DNA from: Clostridia bacterium
GTDB lineage: Bacteria; Bacillota; Clostridia; Oscillospirales; Butyricicoccaceae
Direction of reading: 5' to 3'
DNA: 64,000 bases
Assembly: GCA_029099685.1 (NCBI GenBank)
Contig: JAQXOO010000009.1
Span: 1-64,000, forward strand
The notes under the pieces are model-generated. The model had not been told where the DNA came from. It saw only the letters and a program-made list of their open reading frames with translations, and did no database searches. The translations under genes were made by a program, and so were the position numbers. Within the stretch, counting starts at the first letter, position 1, and each line of letters begins with the position of its first letter. Of this stretch, positions 36,033-44,595 are shown in pieces.

Positions 36033-36343
36033 AGTTCTTCCTCCTGTCAGAAGTTAGAGAGCGGCTTGGTTTTGCGGCCTTTCAACAGCGGGAGCCGGCC
36101 CGTCGGACCAAAGCCCGATTGGCCGGTTGCCGGGGTCTGTATTGTGCCGCAGCCCTCTCCACTATTCTTGTGCACGAACGCTTCGTGCCGGAAAACGAAT
36201 GATGACGGGGCGGGGCGGAGAAAGCCTGTTCGCTTTCCGCCGCCGCCGGCTTCCACGGGTGGGCTTATGTGGGGACGGCTGGGTGCGGCTTTGGCAGTAC
36301 CAGGGGTACGGCGAAGCCGGTCACGGGCAGTCCCTGCGCGGGT
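36033..36343 (-). other. Unusual 311-bp spacer inside the spc operon
   Basis: Neighbouring ribosomal genes are separated by 3-20 bp, but here 311 bp lie between rpsN and rpsH. No credible ORF: the 69-residue frame (36047-36256) is low-complexity and lacks family features. The stretch has several GC-rich dyads and purine-rich runs. It could hold a processing or regulatory structure, or be an insertion. Confidence 0.6.
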
Positions 36344-36529
36344 TTACCAGGAAGCCTTTTTGACGCCGGGGATCTGGCCCTTATAAGCCAGCTCTCTGAA
36401 GCAGATACGGCAAATGCCGAAATCTCTCAGATAGGCGTGGGGTCTGCCGCAGATCTTGCAGCGGTTGTACTTCCGGGTGGAAAACTTGCTGCCGCGCTGC
36501 TGCTTCAGGATCATAGATTTCTTAGCCAT
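36344..36529 (-). CDS. rpsN: 30S ribosomal protein S14, zinc-type
   Basis: A 61-residue short form with two CxxC pairs ([20 protein letters not shown]), so it is the zinc-binding type used by Firmicutes. Confidence 0.97.
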   Translation of the reverse strand: MAKKSMILKQQRGSKFSTRKYNRCKICGRPHAYLRDFGICRICFRELAYKGQIPGVKKASW

Positions 36530-36543
36530 TGTGTAACCTCCCC

Positions 36544-37131
36544 TTACTTCGCGAACGGAGCGCCCATCAGGGTGAGCAGCTCGCGGGCTTCTTCGTCGGT
36601 AGTGGCAGTGGTGGTGAACACGATGTCCATACCGCGGATCTTATCGATCTTATCGTACTCGATCTCGGGGAAGATCAGCTGCTCCTTGACGCCCATGGCA
36701 TAGTTGCCGCGGCCGTCGAAGCCGTTGGGGTTGATGCCGCGGAAGTCGCGGACGCGGGGCAGCGCAATGCTGAACAGGCGGTCCATGAACTCCCACATAC
36801 GGTCGCCGCGGAGGGTGACCTTCGCGCCGATGTTCATGCCCTCACGCAGCTTGAAGTTTGCCACGGACTTTTTGGCCTTGGTGACCACGGGCTTCTGGCC
36901 GGTGATCTTCATCAGGTCGGCCACAACGGCGTCCAGCACCTTGGCGTTGTCGCGAGCCTCACCAGCGCCCACGTTGACGGTGATCTTGTCCATCTTGGGG
37001 ATCTGCATGGAGCTCTTGTACTCAAACTTCTTCATCAGAGCGGGAGCAACTTCTTCGGTATACTTGGTCTTCAGACGGGGGGTGTAGCCTTCGGGCTTCA
37101 CGGCGCCTTCGGTCTTTTTCTCTTTCGCCAT
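36544..37131 (-). CDS. rplE: 50S ribosomal protein L5
   Basis: A 195-residue 5S rRNA-binding protein with [40 protein letters not shown] and [20 protein letters not shown]. The N-terminus is about 15 residues longer (Lys/Glu-rich) than in the shortest family members. Confidence 0.97.
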   Translation of the reverse strand: MAKEKKTEGAVKPEGYTPRLKTKYTEEVAPALMKKFEYKSSMQIPKMDKITVNVGAGEARDNAKVLDAVVADLMKITGQKPVVTKAKKSVANFKLREGMNIGAKVTLRGDRMWEFMDRLFSIALPRVRDFRGINPNGFDGRGNYAMGVKEQLIFPEIEYDKIDKIRGMDIVFTTTATTDEEARELLTLMGAPFAK

Positions 37132-37150
37132 TTTTTACTCCTCCTCGTCC

Positions 37151-37465
37151 TTAGATTTCAGCGCCGCACTTCTTGCAGACGGTGGTCTTTTTGCCGTCGG
37201 CGATCTTGTGGGCGGGTCTGGTGGGCTTGCCACACTTGGGGCAGACGCGCATGACTTTGCAGGCGCGGATGGGGGTCTCCCGGTTCACGATGCCACCGGT
37301 CTCGCCCTGCTTGCGGGGCTTCTGATGATGGGCGGTGACGGCAACGCCCTCAACGATGACGGTGCCCTTTTTGGGAGAAGCAGACAGCACCTTGCCCTGC
37401 TTGCCCTTATCCTTGCCGGAAAGTACCACTACGGTGTCGCCGCTTTTCACATGCAATGTATTCAT
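37151..37465 (-). CDS. rplX: 50S ribosomal protein L24
   Basis: A 104-residue KOW-domain protein: KSGDTVVVLSGKDKGKQGKV, IVEGVAVTAHHQKP and a C-terminal CPKCGKPTRP...CKKCG zinc-ribbon-like pair of CxxC motifs. Confidence 0.97.
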   Translation of the reverse strand: MNTLHVKSGDTVVVLSGKDKGKQGKVLSASPKKGTVIVEGVAVTAHHQKPRKQGETGGIVNRETPIRACKVMRVCPKCGKPTRPAHKIADGKKTTVCKKCGAEI

Positions 37466-37479
37466 TGTCAGCGTCCTCC

Positions 37480-37848
37480 TTACAGTACTTCGGGAGCCAG
37501 GGAGAGGATCTTGGTGAAGTCCTTCTCACGCAGCTCGCGGGCAACCGGTCCAAAGATACGGGTGCCCTGGGGGGTCTTGTCTTCCTTGATGATGACGGCG
37601 GCATTCTCGTCGAAGCGGACGTAGCTGCCATCGTTGCGGCGCAGGCCCTTGCGGGAGCGCACGATCACGGCCTTGACCACATCGCCCTTCTTGACCTGGC
37701 CGCCGGGGGCAGCCTTGCGGACAGAGCAGACGATGACGTCGCCGATGTTGCCGTATCTGCGGGTGGAGCCGCCCAGGACACGGATGCACTTGAGTTCCTT
37801 TGCGCCGGTGTTGTCAGCCACGCGCAGATAAGATTCAGCTTGTACCAT
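37480..37848 (-). CDS. rplN: 50S ribosomal protein L14
   Basis: A 122-residue protein: [40 protein letters not shown] and [20 protein letters not shown]. Standard length. Confidence 0.98.
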   Translation of the reverse strand: MVQAESYLRVADNTGAKELKCIRVLGGSTRRYGNIGDVIVCSVRKAAPGGQVKKGDVVKAVIVRSRKGLRRNDGSYVRFDENAAVIIKEDKTPQGTRIFGPVARELREKDFTKILSLAPEVL

Positions 37849-37860
37849 GACGGTTCCTCC

Positions 37861-38118
37861 TTACTTTGCTTTTTCGACGATCTCAACCAGGCGCCATCTC
37901 TTGTCCTTGGACAGGGGACGGGTCTCCATCACGCGGACCTTGTCGCCCACGCCGCACTCGTTGTTCTCGTCATGCGCTTTCAGTTTATAGGTTCTCTTCA
38001 GGATCTTCTTGTACAGAGGATGCTGGACTCTGTCTTCGATCGCAACAACGATGGTCTTGTCCATCTTGTCAGAAACGACCATGCCGACCTTCGTCTTGCG
38101 GAAAGCTCTTTCACTCAT
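37861..38118 (-). CDS. rpsQ: 30S ribosomal protein S17
   Basis: An 85-residue OB-fold protein: [20 protein letters not shown] and [20 protein letters not shown]. Confidence 0.98.
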   Translation of the reverse strand: MSERAFRKTKVGMVVSDKMDKTIVVAIEDRVQHPLYKKILKRTYKLKAHDENNECGVGDKVRVMETRPLSKDKRWRLVEIVEKAK

Positions 38119-38138
38119 TGGTTTATCCTCCTTACCGC

Positions 38139-38336
38139 TTACTTGGCGGCGAGCTCGCGCTCGCGCTGCACAGTCTTGACCTTGGCGATGTCATGCTTGA
38201 CATCGGCGATCTTGCCGGGGTTATCCAGCTGGTTGGTGGCGTGCTGAAGACGCAGATTGAACAGGTCCTTTTTCAGCTCCACCAGCTTTTCAGCCAGCTG
38301 CTCGGCAGACATCTCACGGATTTCCTTGATCTTCAT
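38139..38336 (-). CDS. rpmC: 50S ribosomal protein L29
   Basis: A 65-residue helical hairpin protein: [39 protein letters not shown]. Start overlaps the rplP stop by one base. Confidence 0.97.
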   Translation of the reverse strand: MKIKEIREMSAEQLAEKLVELKKDLFNLRLQHATNQLDNPGKIADVKHDIAKVKTVQRERELAAK

Positions 38337-38773
38337 TACGCTTCACCACCATTCTCATTCACAGTGTCCTCGCGCTTGACAAACTTGCACTTGACGGGCA
38401 GCTTGTAGCTGGCAAGGCGCAGAGCCTCGCGGGCGGTCTCCTCGGGGACGCCGGCGATCTCGAACATGACGCGGCCGGGCTTGACCACGGCCACCCAGTA
38501 CTCGGGAGAGCCCTTACCGGAGCCCATACGGGTCTCGGCAGGCTTTTCGGTAACGGGCTTGTCGGGGAAGATCTTGATCCACACCTGACCGCCGCGCTTG
38601 GTGTAACGGGTCATGGCGACACGGGCGGCCTCGATCTGGTTGCTGGTGATCCAGGCGGGCTCGGTGGCCATCAGACCGTACTCACCGTTGGAAACGAAGT
38701 TACCGCGAGTGGCTTTGCCTTTCATGCGGCCACGATGCACTCTGCGGAATTTCACTCTTTTAGGCATTAACAT
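38336..38773 (-). CDS. rplP: 50S ribosomal protein L16
   Basis: A 145-residue protein: [60 protein letters not shown]. Its start overlaps the rpsC stop by one base. Confidence 0.98.
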   Translation of the reverse strand: MLMPKRVKFRRVHRGRMKGKATRGNFVSNGEYGLMATEPAWITSNQIEAARVAMTRYTKRGGQVWIKIFPDKPVTEKPAETRMGSGKGSPEYWVAVVKPGRVMFEIAGVPEETAREALRLASYKLPVKCKFVKREDTVNENGGEA

Positions 38774-39639
38774 TAGTTTGCTCCTCCTTCCGTCTTGGGA
38801 GCCTCAGCGGGGGCAGCGGGGCGCTGATAGGGGCGACCCTGGGGACCGCGGGGGCCGGCGGAAAACTGCTTACGCTCGCCGAAGCGGCCGCCGTCACGGC
38901 GAGGACCACGATCACCATCGCGGCGCTCACGGCGGTCATTTCTGCGGTCGCCGTCACGGCGGTCGCGGCGATCACGGCGGGGAGCTTCCACGGGAGTGGA
39001 GCGGGGGCCGCCGGTGAGGACTTCGCCCTTATACAGCCACACCTTCACGCCGATACGGCCATAGGTGGTCTTTGCCTCGGCAAAGCCGTAGTCGATGTCG
39101 GCACGCAGGGTCTGCAGGGGGATGGTGCCCTCGTGATAATGGTCGGTACGGGCGATCTCAGCGCCGCCCAGACGACCGGAAACGTTGGTCTTGATGCCCT
39201 TGGCGCCCAGCTTCATGGCACGCTGCATGGCCATCTTCATGGCGCGGCGGTAAGAGATGCGCTTTTCCAGCTGGGCGGCGATGTTCTCGGCCACCAGCTG
39301 AGCGTTCAGATCGGGAGAGCGGACTTCCACGATGGAGATGGCAACGGGCTTGCCGATCATCTTGGAGACAGTCTCCTGCAGCTTCTCGATCTCGGCGCCG
39401 CCCTTGCCCACGATCATGCCGGGCTTGGCGCAGTGGATGAAGATGCGGACCTTGGCGCTGTCGCGCTCGATCTCGATCTTGGGGATGCCAGCCTGATACA
39501 GGTTGGTCTTCAGATATTCACGGATCTTGTGGTCCTCCACCAGCAGGTCGCCGACGAGTTCGTCTTTGGCAAACCAACGGGAGTCCCAACCATTGATAAC
39601 GCCCACGCGCAGACCGTGGGGATTGACTTTCTGGCCCAT
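38773..39639 (-). CDS. rpsC: 30S ribosomal protein S3 with a long Arg/Gly-rich C-terminal tail
   Basis: Residues 1-215 are ordinary S3: [20 protein letters not shown], the KH domain around [18 protein letters not shown], and the C-terminal domain ending [21 protein letters not shown] ([20 protein letters not shown]). Residues 216-288 are an added tail of about 73 residues, first Arg/Asp-rich ([20 protein letters not shown]) and then Gly/Pro/Ala-rich, predicted disordered. S3 lines the mRNA entry tunnel, so such a tail could touch incoming mRNA. Confidence 0.97.
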   Translation of the reverse strand: MGQKVNPHGLRVGVINGWDSRWFAKDELVGDLLVEDHKIREYLKTNLYQAGIPKIEIERDSAKVRIFIHCAKPGMIVGKGGAEIEKLQETVSKMIGKPVAISIVEVRSPDLNAQLVAENIAAQLEKRISYRRAMKMAMQRAMKLGAKGIKTNVSGRLGGAEIARTDHYHEGTIPLQTLRADIDYGFAEAKTTYGRIGVKVWLYKGEVLTGGPRSTPVEAPRRDRRDRRDGDRRNDRRERRDGDRGPRRDGGRFGERKQFSAGPRGPQGRPYQRPAAPAEAPKTEGGAN

Positions 39640-39654
39640 AGTTTCCCTCCTGAC

Positions 39655-39990
39655 TTATTCTTTCTCGGCGAGAACCATGTTGATGTGGCAGGTTCTCTTC
39701 TGGATACCGGCGGCGCCGCCGCGGGCCCGGGGCATCATCCGCTTCAGGATGGGGCCGGGGCAGCAGTAGATCTTGGCGACATACAGCTTTTCGGGATCCA
39801 TTTCGAAATTGTTTTCCGCATTGGCGGCGCAGCTCTTCAGCAGCTTCATCAGAGGCTCGCAGGCGGCCTTGCGGGTGTTCATCAGGATGGCGGCGGCGGT
39901 GGCCACGTCCTTGCCGCGGATCAGGTCGCAGACGATCTGGACCTTACGGGGAGACATACGAACAAACTTGACAGATGCTTTGGCTTCCAT
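39655..39990 (-). CDS. rplV: 50S ribosomal protein L22
   Basis: A 111-residue protein: VKFVRMSPRKVQIVCDLIRG and the exit-tunnel hairpin RMMPRARGGAAGIQKRTCHI. I use the ATG at 39990, which follows GGGAGG, instead of the frame opening at 40005 that overlaps this ribosome site. Confidence 0.97.
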   Translation of the reverse strand: MEAKASVKFVRMSPRKVQIVCDLIRGKDVATAAAILMNTRKAACEPLMKLLKSCAANAENNFEMDPEKLYVAKIYCCPGPILKRMMPRARGGAAGIQKRTCHINMVLAEKE

Positions 39991-40004
39991 TTTCGTACCT
40001 CCCA

Positions 40005-40277
40005 TTACTTACCGGTCTTGCTGCCAGCGTGACCGCGGAAGGTACGCGTGGGAGCAAACTCGCCCAGCTTGTGTCCGACCATATCCTCGGTGATATACAC
40101 GGGGATATGCTTTCTGCCGTCATGGACGGCGATGGTGTGGCCCACGAACTCCGGGAAAATGGTGGAGGCGCGGGACCAGGTCTTCAGGACCTTCTTCTCA
40201 CCAGCCTCGTTCAGCTGGTTGACCCTTTTCAGCAGCTCGGGAGCCACAAAGGGGCCCTTTTTAATACTTCTGCCCAT
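40005..40277 (-). CDS. rpsS: 30S ribosomal protein S19
   Basis: A 90-residue protein: [40 protein letters not shown], ending in [11 protein letters not shown]. Confidence 0.98.
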   Translation of the reverse strand: MGRSIKKGPFVAPELLKRVNQLNEAGEKKVLKTWSRASTIFPEFVGHTIAVHDGRKHIPVYITEDMVGHKLGEFAPTRTFRGHAGSKTGK

Positions 40278-40296
40278 ATAATTGTGCTCCTTTCAA

Positions 40297-41130
40297 TTAT
40301 TTGCCGTTGCGGCGCTTGACAATCTGCTTGTCGGTGCGGTGATTCTTCTTGCGGGTCTTGTAACCCAGAGCGGGCTTGCCCCAGGGGGTGACAGGACCGG
40401 AGCGGCCGATGGGAGCCTTGCCCTCACCACCGCCGTGGGGGTGGTCACAGGGGTTCATGACGGAGCCGCGGACGGTGGGACGGATGCCCATGTGGCGGGT
40501 CTTACCGGCCTTGCCGCGGTTCTGGTTCTCCTGGTCGATGTTGCCGACCTGGCCGATGGTGGCGCAGCAGTTCATCTTAATGTAACGAACTTCGCCGGAG
40601 GGCGGGCGGACCTGAGCGGCATTGCCTTCCTTGGCCATCAGCTGCGCGGCGCCGCCGGCAGAGCGGACCAGCTGGCCGCCGTGGCCGGGGATCAGCTCGA
40701 TGTTGTGGATCATGGTACCCAGGGGGATGTTGGCGATGGGCAGGCAGTTGCCGGGCTTGATGTCGGCGCCCTCGCCGGAGAAGACCTGGTCGCCCACCTT
40801 CAGACCGTGGGGAGCCAGGATGTAGCGCTTCTCGCCGTCCTCATACTGCACCAGAGCGATGAAGGAGGTGCGGTTGGGATCGTACTCGATGGTCTTGACC
40901 TCGGCGGCCATGCCCACCTTGTCACGCTTGAAATCGATGATACGGTATTTCTGTTTATTGCCGCCGCCGTGATGACGGACGGTGATACGGCCATAGCTGT
41001 TGCGGCCAGCGGTCTTCTTCAAAGGCTCCAGCAGGCTTTTTTCAGGCTTGACCTTGCTCAGGCCACGATAATCGGTCACCGTCATGTTGCGACGGGAGGG
41101 AGTCGTGGGCTTAAAGCTCTTGATCGCCAT
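40297..41130 (-). CDS. rplB: 50S ribosomal protein L2
   Basis: A 277-residue peptidyl-transferase-centre protein: [40 protein letters not shown], and [20 protein letters not shown], the conserved loop with the essential His. Confidence 0.98.
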   Translation of the reverse strand: MAIKSFKPTTPSRRNMTVTDYRGLSKVKPEKSLLEPLKKTAGRNSYGRITVRHHGGGNKQKYRIIDFKRDKVGMAAEVKTIEYDPNRTSFIALVQYEDGEKRYILAPHGLKVGDQVFSGEGADIKPGNCLPIANIPLGTMIHNIELIPGHGGQLVRSAGGAAQLMAKEGNAAQVRPPSGEVRYIKMNCCATIGQVGNIDQENQNRGKAGKTRHMGIRPTVRGSVMNPCDHPHGGGEGKAPIGRSGPVTPWGKPALGYKTRKKNHRTDKQIVKRRNGK

Positions 41131-41259
41131 ATGTGTTCACTCCTTAATTTCGTTTCGTTTTGCGCCGCGGCTTCGCGGCATACTTGCGGCAGCGCATAAG
41201 GCGCCGCGCGATCGGAAGCGCCCGTGGGGCGCTCTCGTCTGAAACCGGCGTTTTGCCGA
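41131..41259 (-). other. 129-bp spacer between rplW and rplB
   Basis: Longer than the other gaps in the S10 operon and rich in dyads (for example GCCGCG/CGCGGC and GAGCGCC/GGCGCTC). No ORF. It may fold into an RNA processing or regulatory element; nothing specific is recognised. Confidence 0.5.
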
Positions 41260-41556
41260 TTAGACCATACCCTCGAACAGCTCGATGGTCTTGGAATCCT
41301 CGGTCAGACGGATGATCGCTTTCTTCCAGTCGGAGGTGTAGCCCACACGGCCGGTACGGCCGCGGGTGGCCTTTCCGGGGACGTTGATGGTGTTGACGCT
41401 CAGCACCTTCACGCCGAAGATCTGCTCAATAGCCTTGCGGATCTCCACCTTGTTGGCATCCTTGGCCACTTCGAAGACATACTTCTTGTCAGCGACGGCC
41501 TCCATGGACTTTTCGGTGATCACCGGGCGGATGATGATATCGTAAGCGGTTTTCAT
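41260..41556 (-). CDS. rplW: 50S ribosomal protein L23
   Basis: A 98-residue protein: [40 protein letters not shown]. Docking site for SRP and trigger factor. It overlaps the rplD stop by 4 bp. Confidence 0.98.
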   Translation of the reverse strand: MKTAYDIIIRPVITEKSMEAVADKKYVFEVAKDANKVEIRKAIEQIFGVKVLSVNTINVPGKATRGRTGRVGYTSDWKKAIIRLTEDSKTIELFEGMV

Positions 41557-42179
41557 TTGGCGTATACCTCCTGGATCTTCTCGACGGCAGCCTTGCCCAT
41601 GACGAGCTTGTCAGCCTTCAGGATGTCGTAGACGCAGATGATGCCGGAGAACGTGGTCTTGACGCCGGGGATGTTCCGGGCGGAGCGGACGACATTCTGG
41701 TTGACCTCGGGGGTGACGACCAGGGCCTTGCCCTCGGCGCCGACAGCCTTCAGGAACTGGACCATGCTGCGGGTCTTGATCTCGTCCAGACGGATGTCGT
41801 CCACGACGACCATCTGGCCGGCGGCGACCTTGGCGCTCAGAGCGCTGCAGATCGCCAGCTTCTTGACCTTCTTGGGGATGCTGTAGCTGTAATCACGGGG
41901 CTTGGGACCCAGGGCGACGCCGCCGTGGACCCAGTGGGGAGCGCGGGTGGAACCCTGGCGGGCGTAGCCGGAGCCCTTCTGACGGCGGGGCTTTTTACCG
42001 CCGCCGGAAACCTCGGCGCGGGTCAGGGTGCTCTGCGTGCCGTGACGCTGATTGGCCAGATAGCACTTGACATCAGCGTGCATGACGGCGGTGTTGGGCT
42101 CGATGCCGAAAACGCTGTCGTTCAGCTCGATCTCGCCAACGACCTTGCCGGCCATATCCAAAACATTGATCTTAGACAT
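41553..42179 (-). CDS. rplD: 50S ribosomal protein L4
   Basis: A 208-residue protein with the tunnel loop [40 protein letters not shown]. In enterobacteria L4 represses the S10 operon by binding its leader; whether it does so here is unknown. Confidence 0.98.
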   Translation of the reverse strand: MSKINVLDMAGKVVGEIELNDSVFGIEPNTAVMHADVKCYLANQRHGTQSTLTRAEVSGGGKKPRRQKGSGYARQGSTRAPHWVHGGVALGPKPRDYSYSIPKKVKKLAICSALSAKVAAGQMVVVDDIRLDEIKTRSMVQFLKAVGAEGKALVVTPEVNQNVVRSARNIPGVKTTFSGIICVYDILKADKLVMGKAAVEKIQEVYAK

Positions 42180-42197
42180 TGTGTTTCCTCCTCCCTA

Positions 42198-42917
42198 TTA
42201 GCTTCTGGCAGAGGCCTTCTGCGGGTTACGACCGGAAGCCTTCTGGGGATTCTTGCTGATGTCGGCGCCAGCCTGCTTGACCTTGATGGTCTTGACGGTG
42301 TTCTTGATGAAGACCAGGGAACCCTTGGGGCCGGGAACGGCGCCGCGGATGGCGATCATGTTGGCCTCGGCGTCCACCTTGACCACTTCCAGGTTCTGGA
42401 CAGTGACCTGCTCGGCGCCCAGGTGACCGGCCATCTTCTTGCCGGGCATGACGCGGGAAGGATCGGTGTTGGCGCCCATGGAACCGACAGAGCGGTGGAC
42501 AGGGCCGACGCCGTGGGTGTGGCACTGGACGTGGGCGTTCCAGCGCTTGACCACGCCGGCATAACCCTTGCCCTTGCTGGTGCCGATGACGTCGATCTTG
42601 TCGCCGGCGGCAAAGACGTCGGCCTTGATGACGTCGCCGACGTTCATCTCGGCGGCCTTATCCAGGCGGAACTCTTTCAGATACTTTTTGGCGGAGACGC
42701 CGGCCTTTTCGAAGTGGCCCTTCATGGGCTTGTTGACCTTCTTGTCGGCCAGGTCCTCAAAACCCAGCTGAACAGAGGCGTAACCGTCGTTTTCCACAGT
42801 TTTCTTCTGCACCACGGTGCAGGGGCCGGCCTCGATGACGGTGACGGGGATCACGTTTCCCTTTTCGTCAAAGATCTGTGTCATGCCGACTTTCTTACCG
42901 ATGATTGCTTTCTGCAC
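42198..42917 (-). CDS. rplC: 50S ribosomal protein L3
   Basis: A 239-residue protein: [20 protein letters not shown] and the central loop [20 protein letters not shown]. The C-terminus extends by a short direct repeat ([17 protein letters not shown]), about 20 residues beyond typical L3. Confidence 0.98.
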   Translation of the reverse strand: MQKAIIGKKVGMTQIFDEKGNVIPVTVIEAGPCTVVQKKTVENDGYASVQLGFEDLADKKVNKPMKGHFEKAGVSAKKYLKEFRLDKAAEMNVGDVIKADVFAAGDKIDVIGTSKGKGYAGVVKRWNAHVQCHTHGVGPVHRSVGSMGANTDPSRVMPGKKMAGHLGAEQVTVQNLEVVKVDAEANMIAIRGAVPGPKGSLVFIKNTVKTIKVKQAGADISKNPQKASGRNPQKASARS

Positions 42918-43037
42918 GTTATTTCCTCCTTGCAGTTAGTGGTTGGTCAGTAGTACGGGGCAGTAACGGTACCCCGCCTTCGCTTCTCAACATAACCTGT
43001 CCTCTCAGGACCAGGGTGCTGATAAAATGAATGGGGC

Positions 43038-43349
43038 TTACAGCTTGATCTCGATCTCCACGCCGGCGGGCAGGTCCAGGTTCATCAGGGCCTCCACGGT
43101 CTTCTGGGCGGGATTCTTGATGTCGATCAGGCGCTTGTGGGTGCGGCGCTCAAACTGCTCGCGGCTGTCTTTGTACTTATGGACGGCGCGCAGGATGGTG
43201 ACCACCTTCTTGTCGGTGGGCAGGGGGATGGGGCCGGAGACTTCGGCGCCGGTGCGCTTGGCGGTCTCCACGATCTTCTCGGCTGCCTGGTCGATGACGG
43301 TGTGGTCATAGGCCTTCAGTCTGATGCGCATTTTCTGCATGTCTGCCAT
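43038..43349 (-). CDS. rpsJ: 30S ribosomal protein S10
   Basis: A 103-residue protein: [55 protein letters not shown] start at 43349 (AGGAGC upstream) because the upstream 43 codons of the open frame lie in the untranslated leader. First gene of the supercluster. S10 is also the transcription factor NusE. Confidence 0.97.
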   Translation of the reverse strand: MADMQKMRIRLKAYDHTVIDQAAEKIVETAKRTGAEVSGPIPLPTDKKVVTILRAVHKYKDSREQFERRTHKRLIDIKNPAQKTVEALMNLDLPAGVEIEIKL

Positions 43350-43766
43350 GGTGAGTTGCTCCTTTTCATACAATGTTGTGAGTGCGCGAGGGAAGCGACA
43401 TTGTACGGCTTGAAAGTTTGCCACGCCTCCGTGTGTATCGTGCTTTAAGTATAAAGAAAACCGGCAGTTTACACACATTGTCCGGCATCAAAAAACAAAA
43501 GTTGGTTCCCACCGGGGCTTTCCGGCCTGTGGCCGGGAGTTCCGCGGCTTCGCGGGGACGCTTTTGTGATTCGGCATTCCCATTGTCTTACCACAGGGAA
43601 CCGCTCCGTTCAGCGGTTCTGTGAGGCAGGACGATGGGAACGCTACTTTCTCTGCCGCCCGATTGTCGGACTTACTCCACCGAAGTTACCTGCTTTCGCA
43701 GCAATCTCCGGTTTCATCGCGGTCTGTATTTCTGCATACAGACATAGTTACGCCTGTCATGGCGCT
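43350..43766 (-). ncRNA. Structured leader RNA of the ribosomal supercluster
   Basis: About 415 nt lie between the promoter and rpsJ. Visible helices on the minus strand: GTCTGTAT/ATACAGAC (43722-43743); ACCGGAG...CTTCGGT (43679-43712) enclosing CTGC-GAAA-GCAG; and a long arm from GCGTTCCCATCGTC to GACAATGGGAATGC (43574-43643) enclosing CTCACAGAACCGCT/AGCGGTTCCCTGTGG. Such a leader suggests autogenous control by a ribosomal protein or transcription attenuation. It matches no r-protein leader I can recall with certainty. Confidence 0.6.
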
Positions 43767-43771
43767 TTACC

Positions 43772-43800
43772 ATAATACCAACCCCGCGGAAAAATGTCAA
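43772..43800 (-). promoter_or_regulatory. Main promoter of the ribosomal supercluster
   Basis: On the minus strand TTGACA (43795-43800) and TATTAT (43772-43777) with 17-bp spacing. Confidence 0.85.
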
Positions 43801-43927
43801 GCCTTTTTCACGAATTTTTTCATGTTTTTTTGGTGAAATCTACTGAATTTTTGAAAACACCACATTTGGTGGTTTTCCGGGGATTTTTCCCACAAAATAT
43901 GGCCTCTCCCGAAAAAAATCAAAAAAT

Positions 43928-43945
43928 AGCAAACAAATGTTTGCT
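43928..43945 (+). promoter_or_regulatory. LexA operator (SOS box variant)
   Basis: Perfect palindrome AGCAAAC AAAT GTTTGCT, a variant of the Gram-positive CGAAC-N4-GTTCG box, overlapping the -35 element of the lexA promoter. It fits autoregulation. Confidence 0.75.
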
Positions 43946-43969
43946 TTTCCCGAACGCCTGTGCTATACT
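43941..43969 (+). promoter_or_regulatory. lexA promoter
   Basis: TTGCTT at 43941-43946 and TATACT at 43964-43969, spacing 17 bp. Confidence 0.75.
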
Positions 43970-44001
43970 ATATCATAAAGAAACGGCACGGAGGTGCTTT
44001 C

Positions 44002-44595
44002 ATGAACAAACTCAGCCCCATGCGGCAGCGCATTCTGGACTATGTCACCGCCTTTACCCGGGAAAACGGCTATCCGCCCACCGTCCGGGAGATCTGCGAG
44101 GCAGTGGGCCTGCGCTCCCCCTCCACGGTACACAGCCACCTGAAGATCCTGCAGGAGGGGGGATATCTGGAAAAGGACGACCGCAAGACCCGGGCCCTGT
44201 CCGTCCGGGGCGGCAGCGGCACCGCCTTCCGCTCGGTGCCCATTTTGGGGACGGTCACCGCCGGCCTGCCCATCCTGGCCCAGGAGGACACCCTGGGCTA
44301 TGTGCCCTATGACGGCCCCGAGCAGGGGGAGATGTTCGCCCTGCAGGTGCGGGGCGAAAGCATGATCGGCGCCGGCATCCTGGATGGGGACATCGTGCTG
44401 GTGCGGCGGCAGAACACCGCCCTCTCCGGGCAGATCGTGGTGGCCCTGCTGGGAGAGGAGGCCACCGTCAAGCGGCTGGTGCTGCGGGCGGACGGCGTCT
44501 GGCTCATGCCGGAAAACCCTGCCTTTGACCCCATCGACGGCCGGGAATGCGCCGTTCTGGGCCTGGTGGTGTCCCTGTACCGGCCCCGGGTATGA
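44002..44595 (+). CDS. lexA: SOS repressor LexA
   Basis: A 197-residue repressor: winged helix (PPTVREICEAVGLRSPSTVHSHLKILQ), cleavage site Ala-Gly in GTVTAGLPILA, catalytic Ser in VRGESMIGAGI and Lys in EATVKRLVL. RecA-stimulated self-cleavage should release DNA-damage genes. It overlaps recG by 4 bp (ATGA), which places recG under SOS control. Confidence 0.96.
   Translation: MNKLSPMRQRILDYVTAFTRENGYPPTVREICEAVGLRSPSTVHSHLKILQEGGYLEKDDRKTRALSVRGGSGTAFRSVPILGTVTAGLPILAQEDTLGYVPYDGPEQGEMFALQVRGESMIGAGILDGDIVLVRRQNTALSGQIVVALLGEEATVKRLVLRADGVWLMPENPAFDPIDGRECAVLGLVVSLYRPRV

Noticed and set aside
36047..36256. 69-residue ORF in the rpsN-rpsH spacer
   Set aside because: Low-complexity, lacks a proper ribosome site and any family features.
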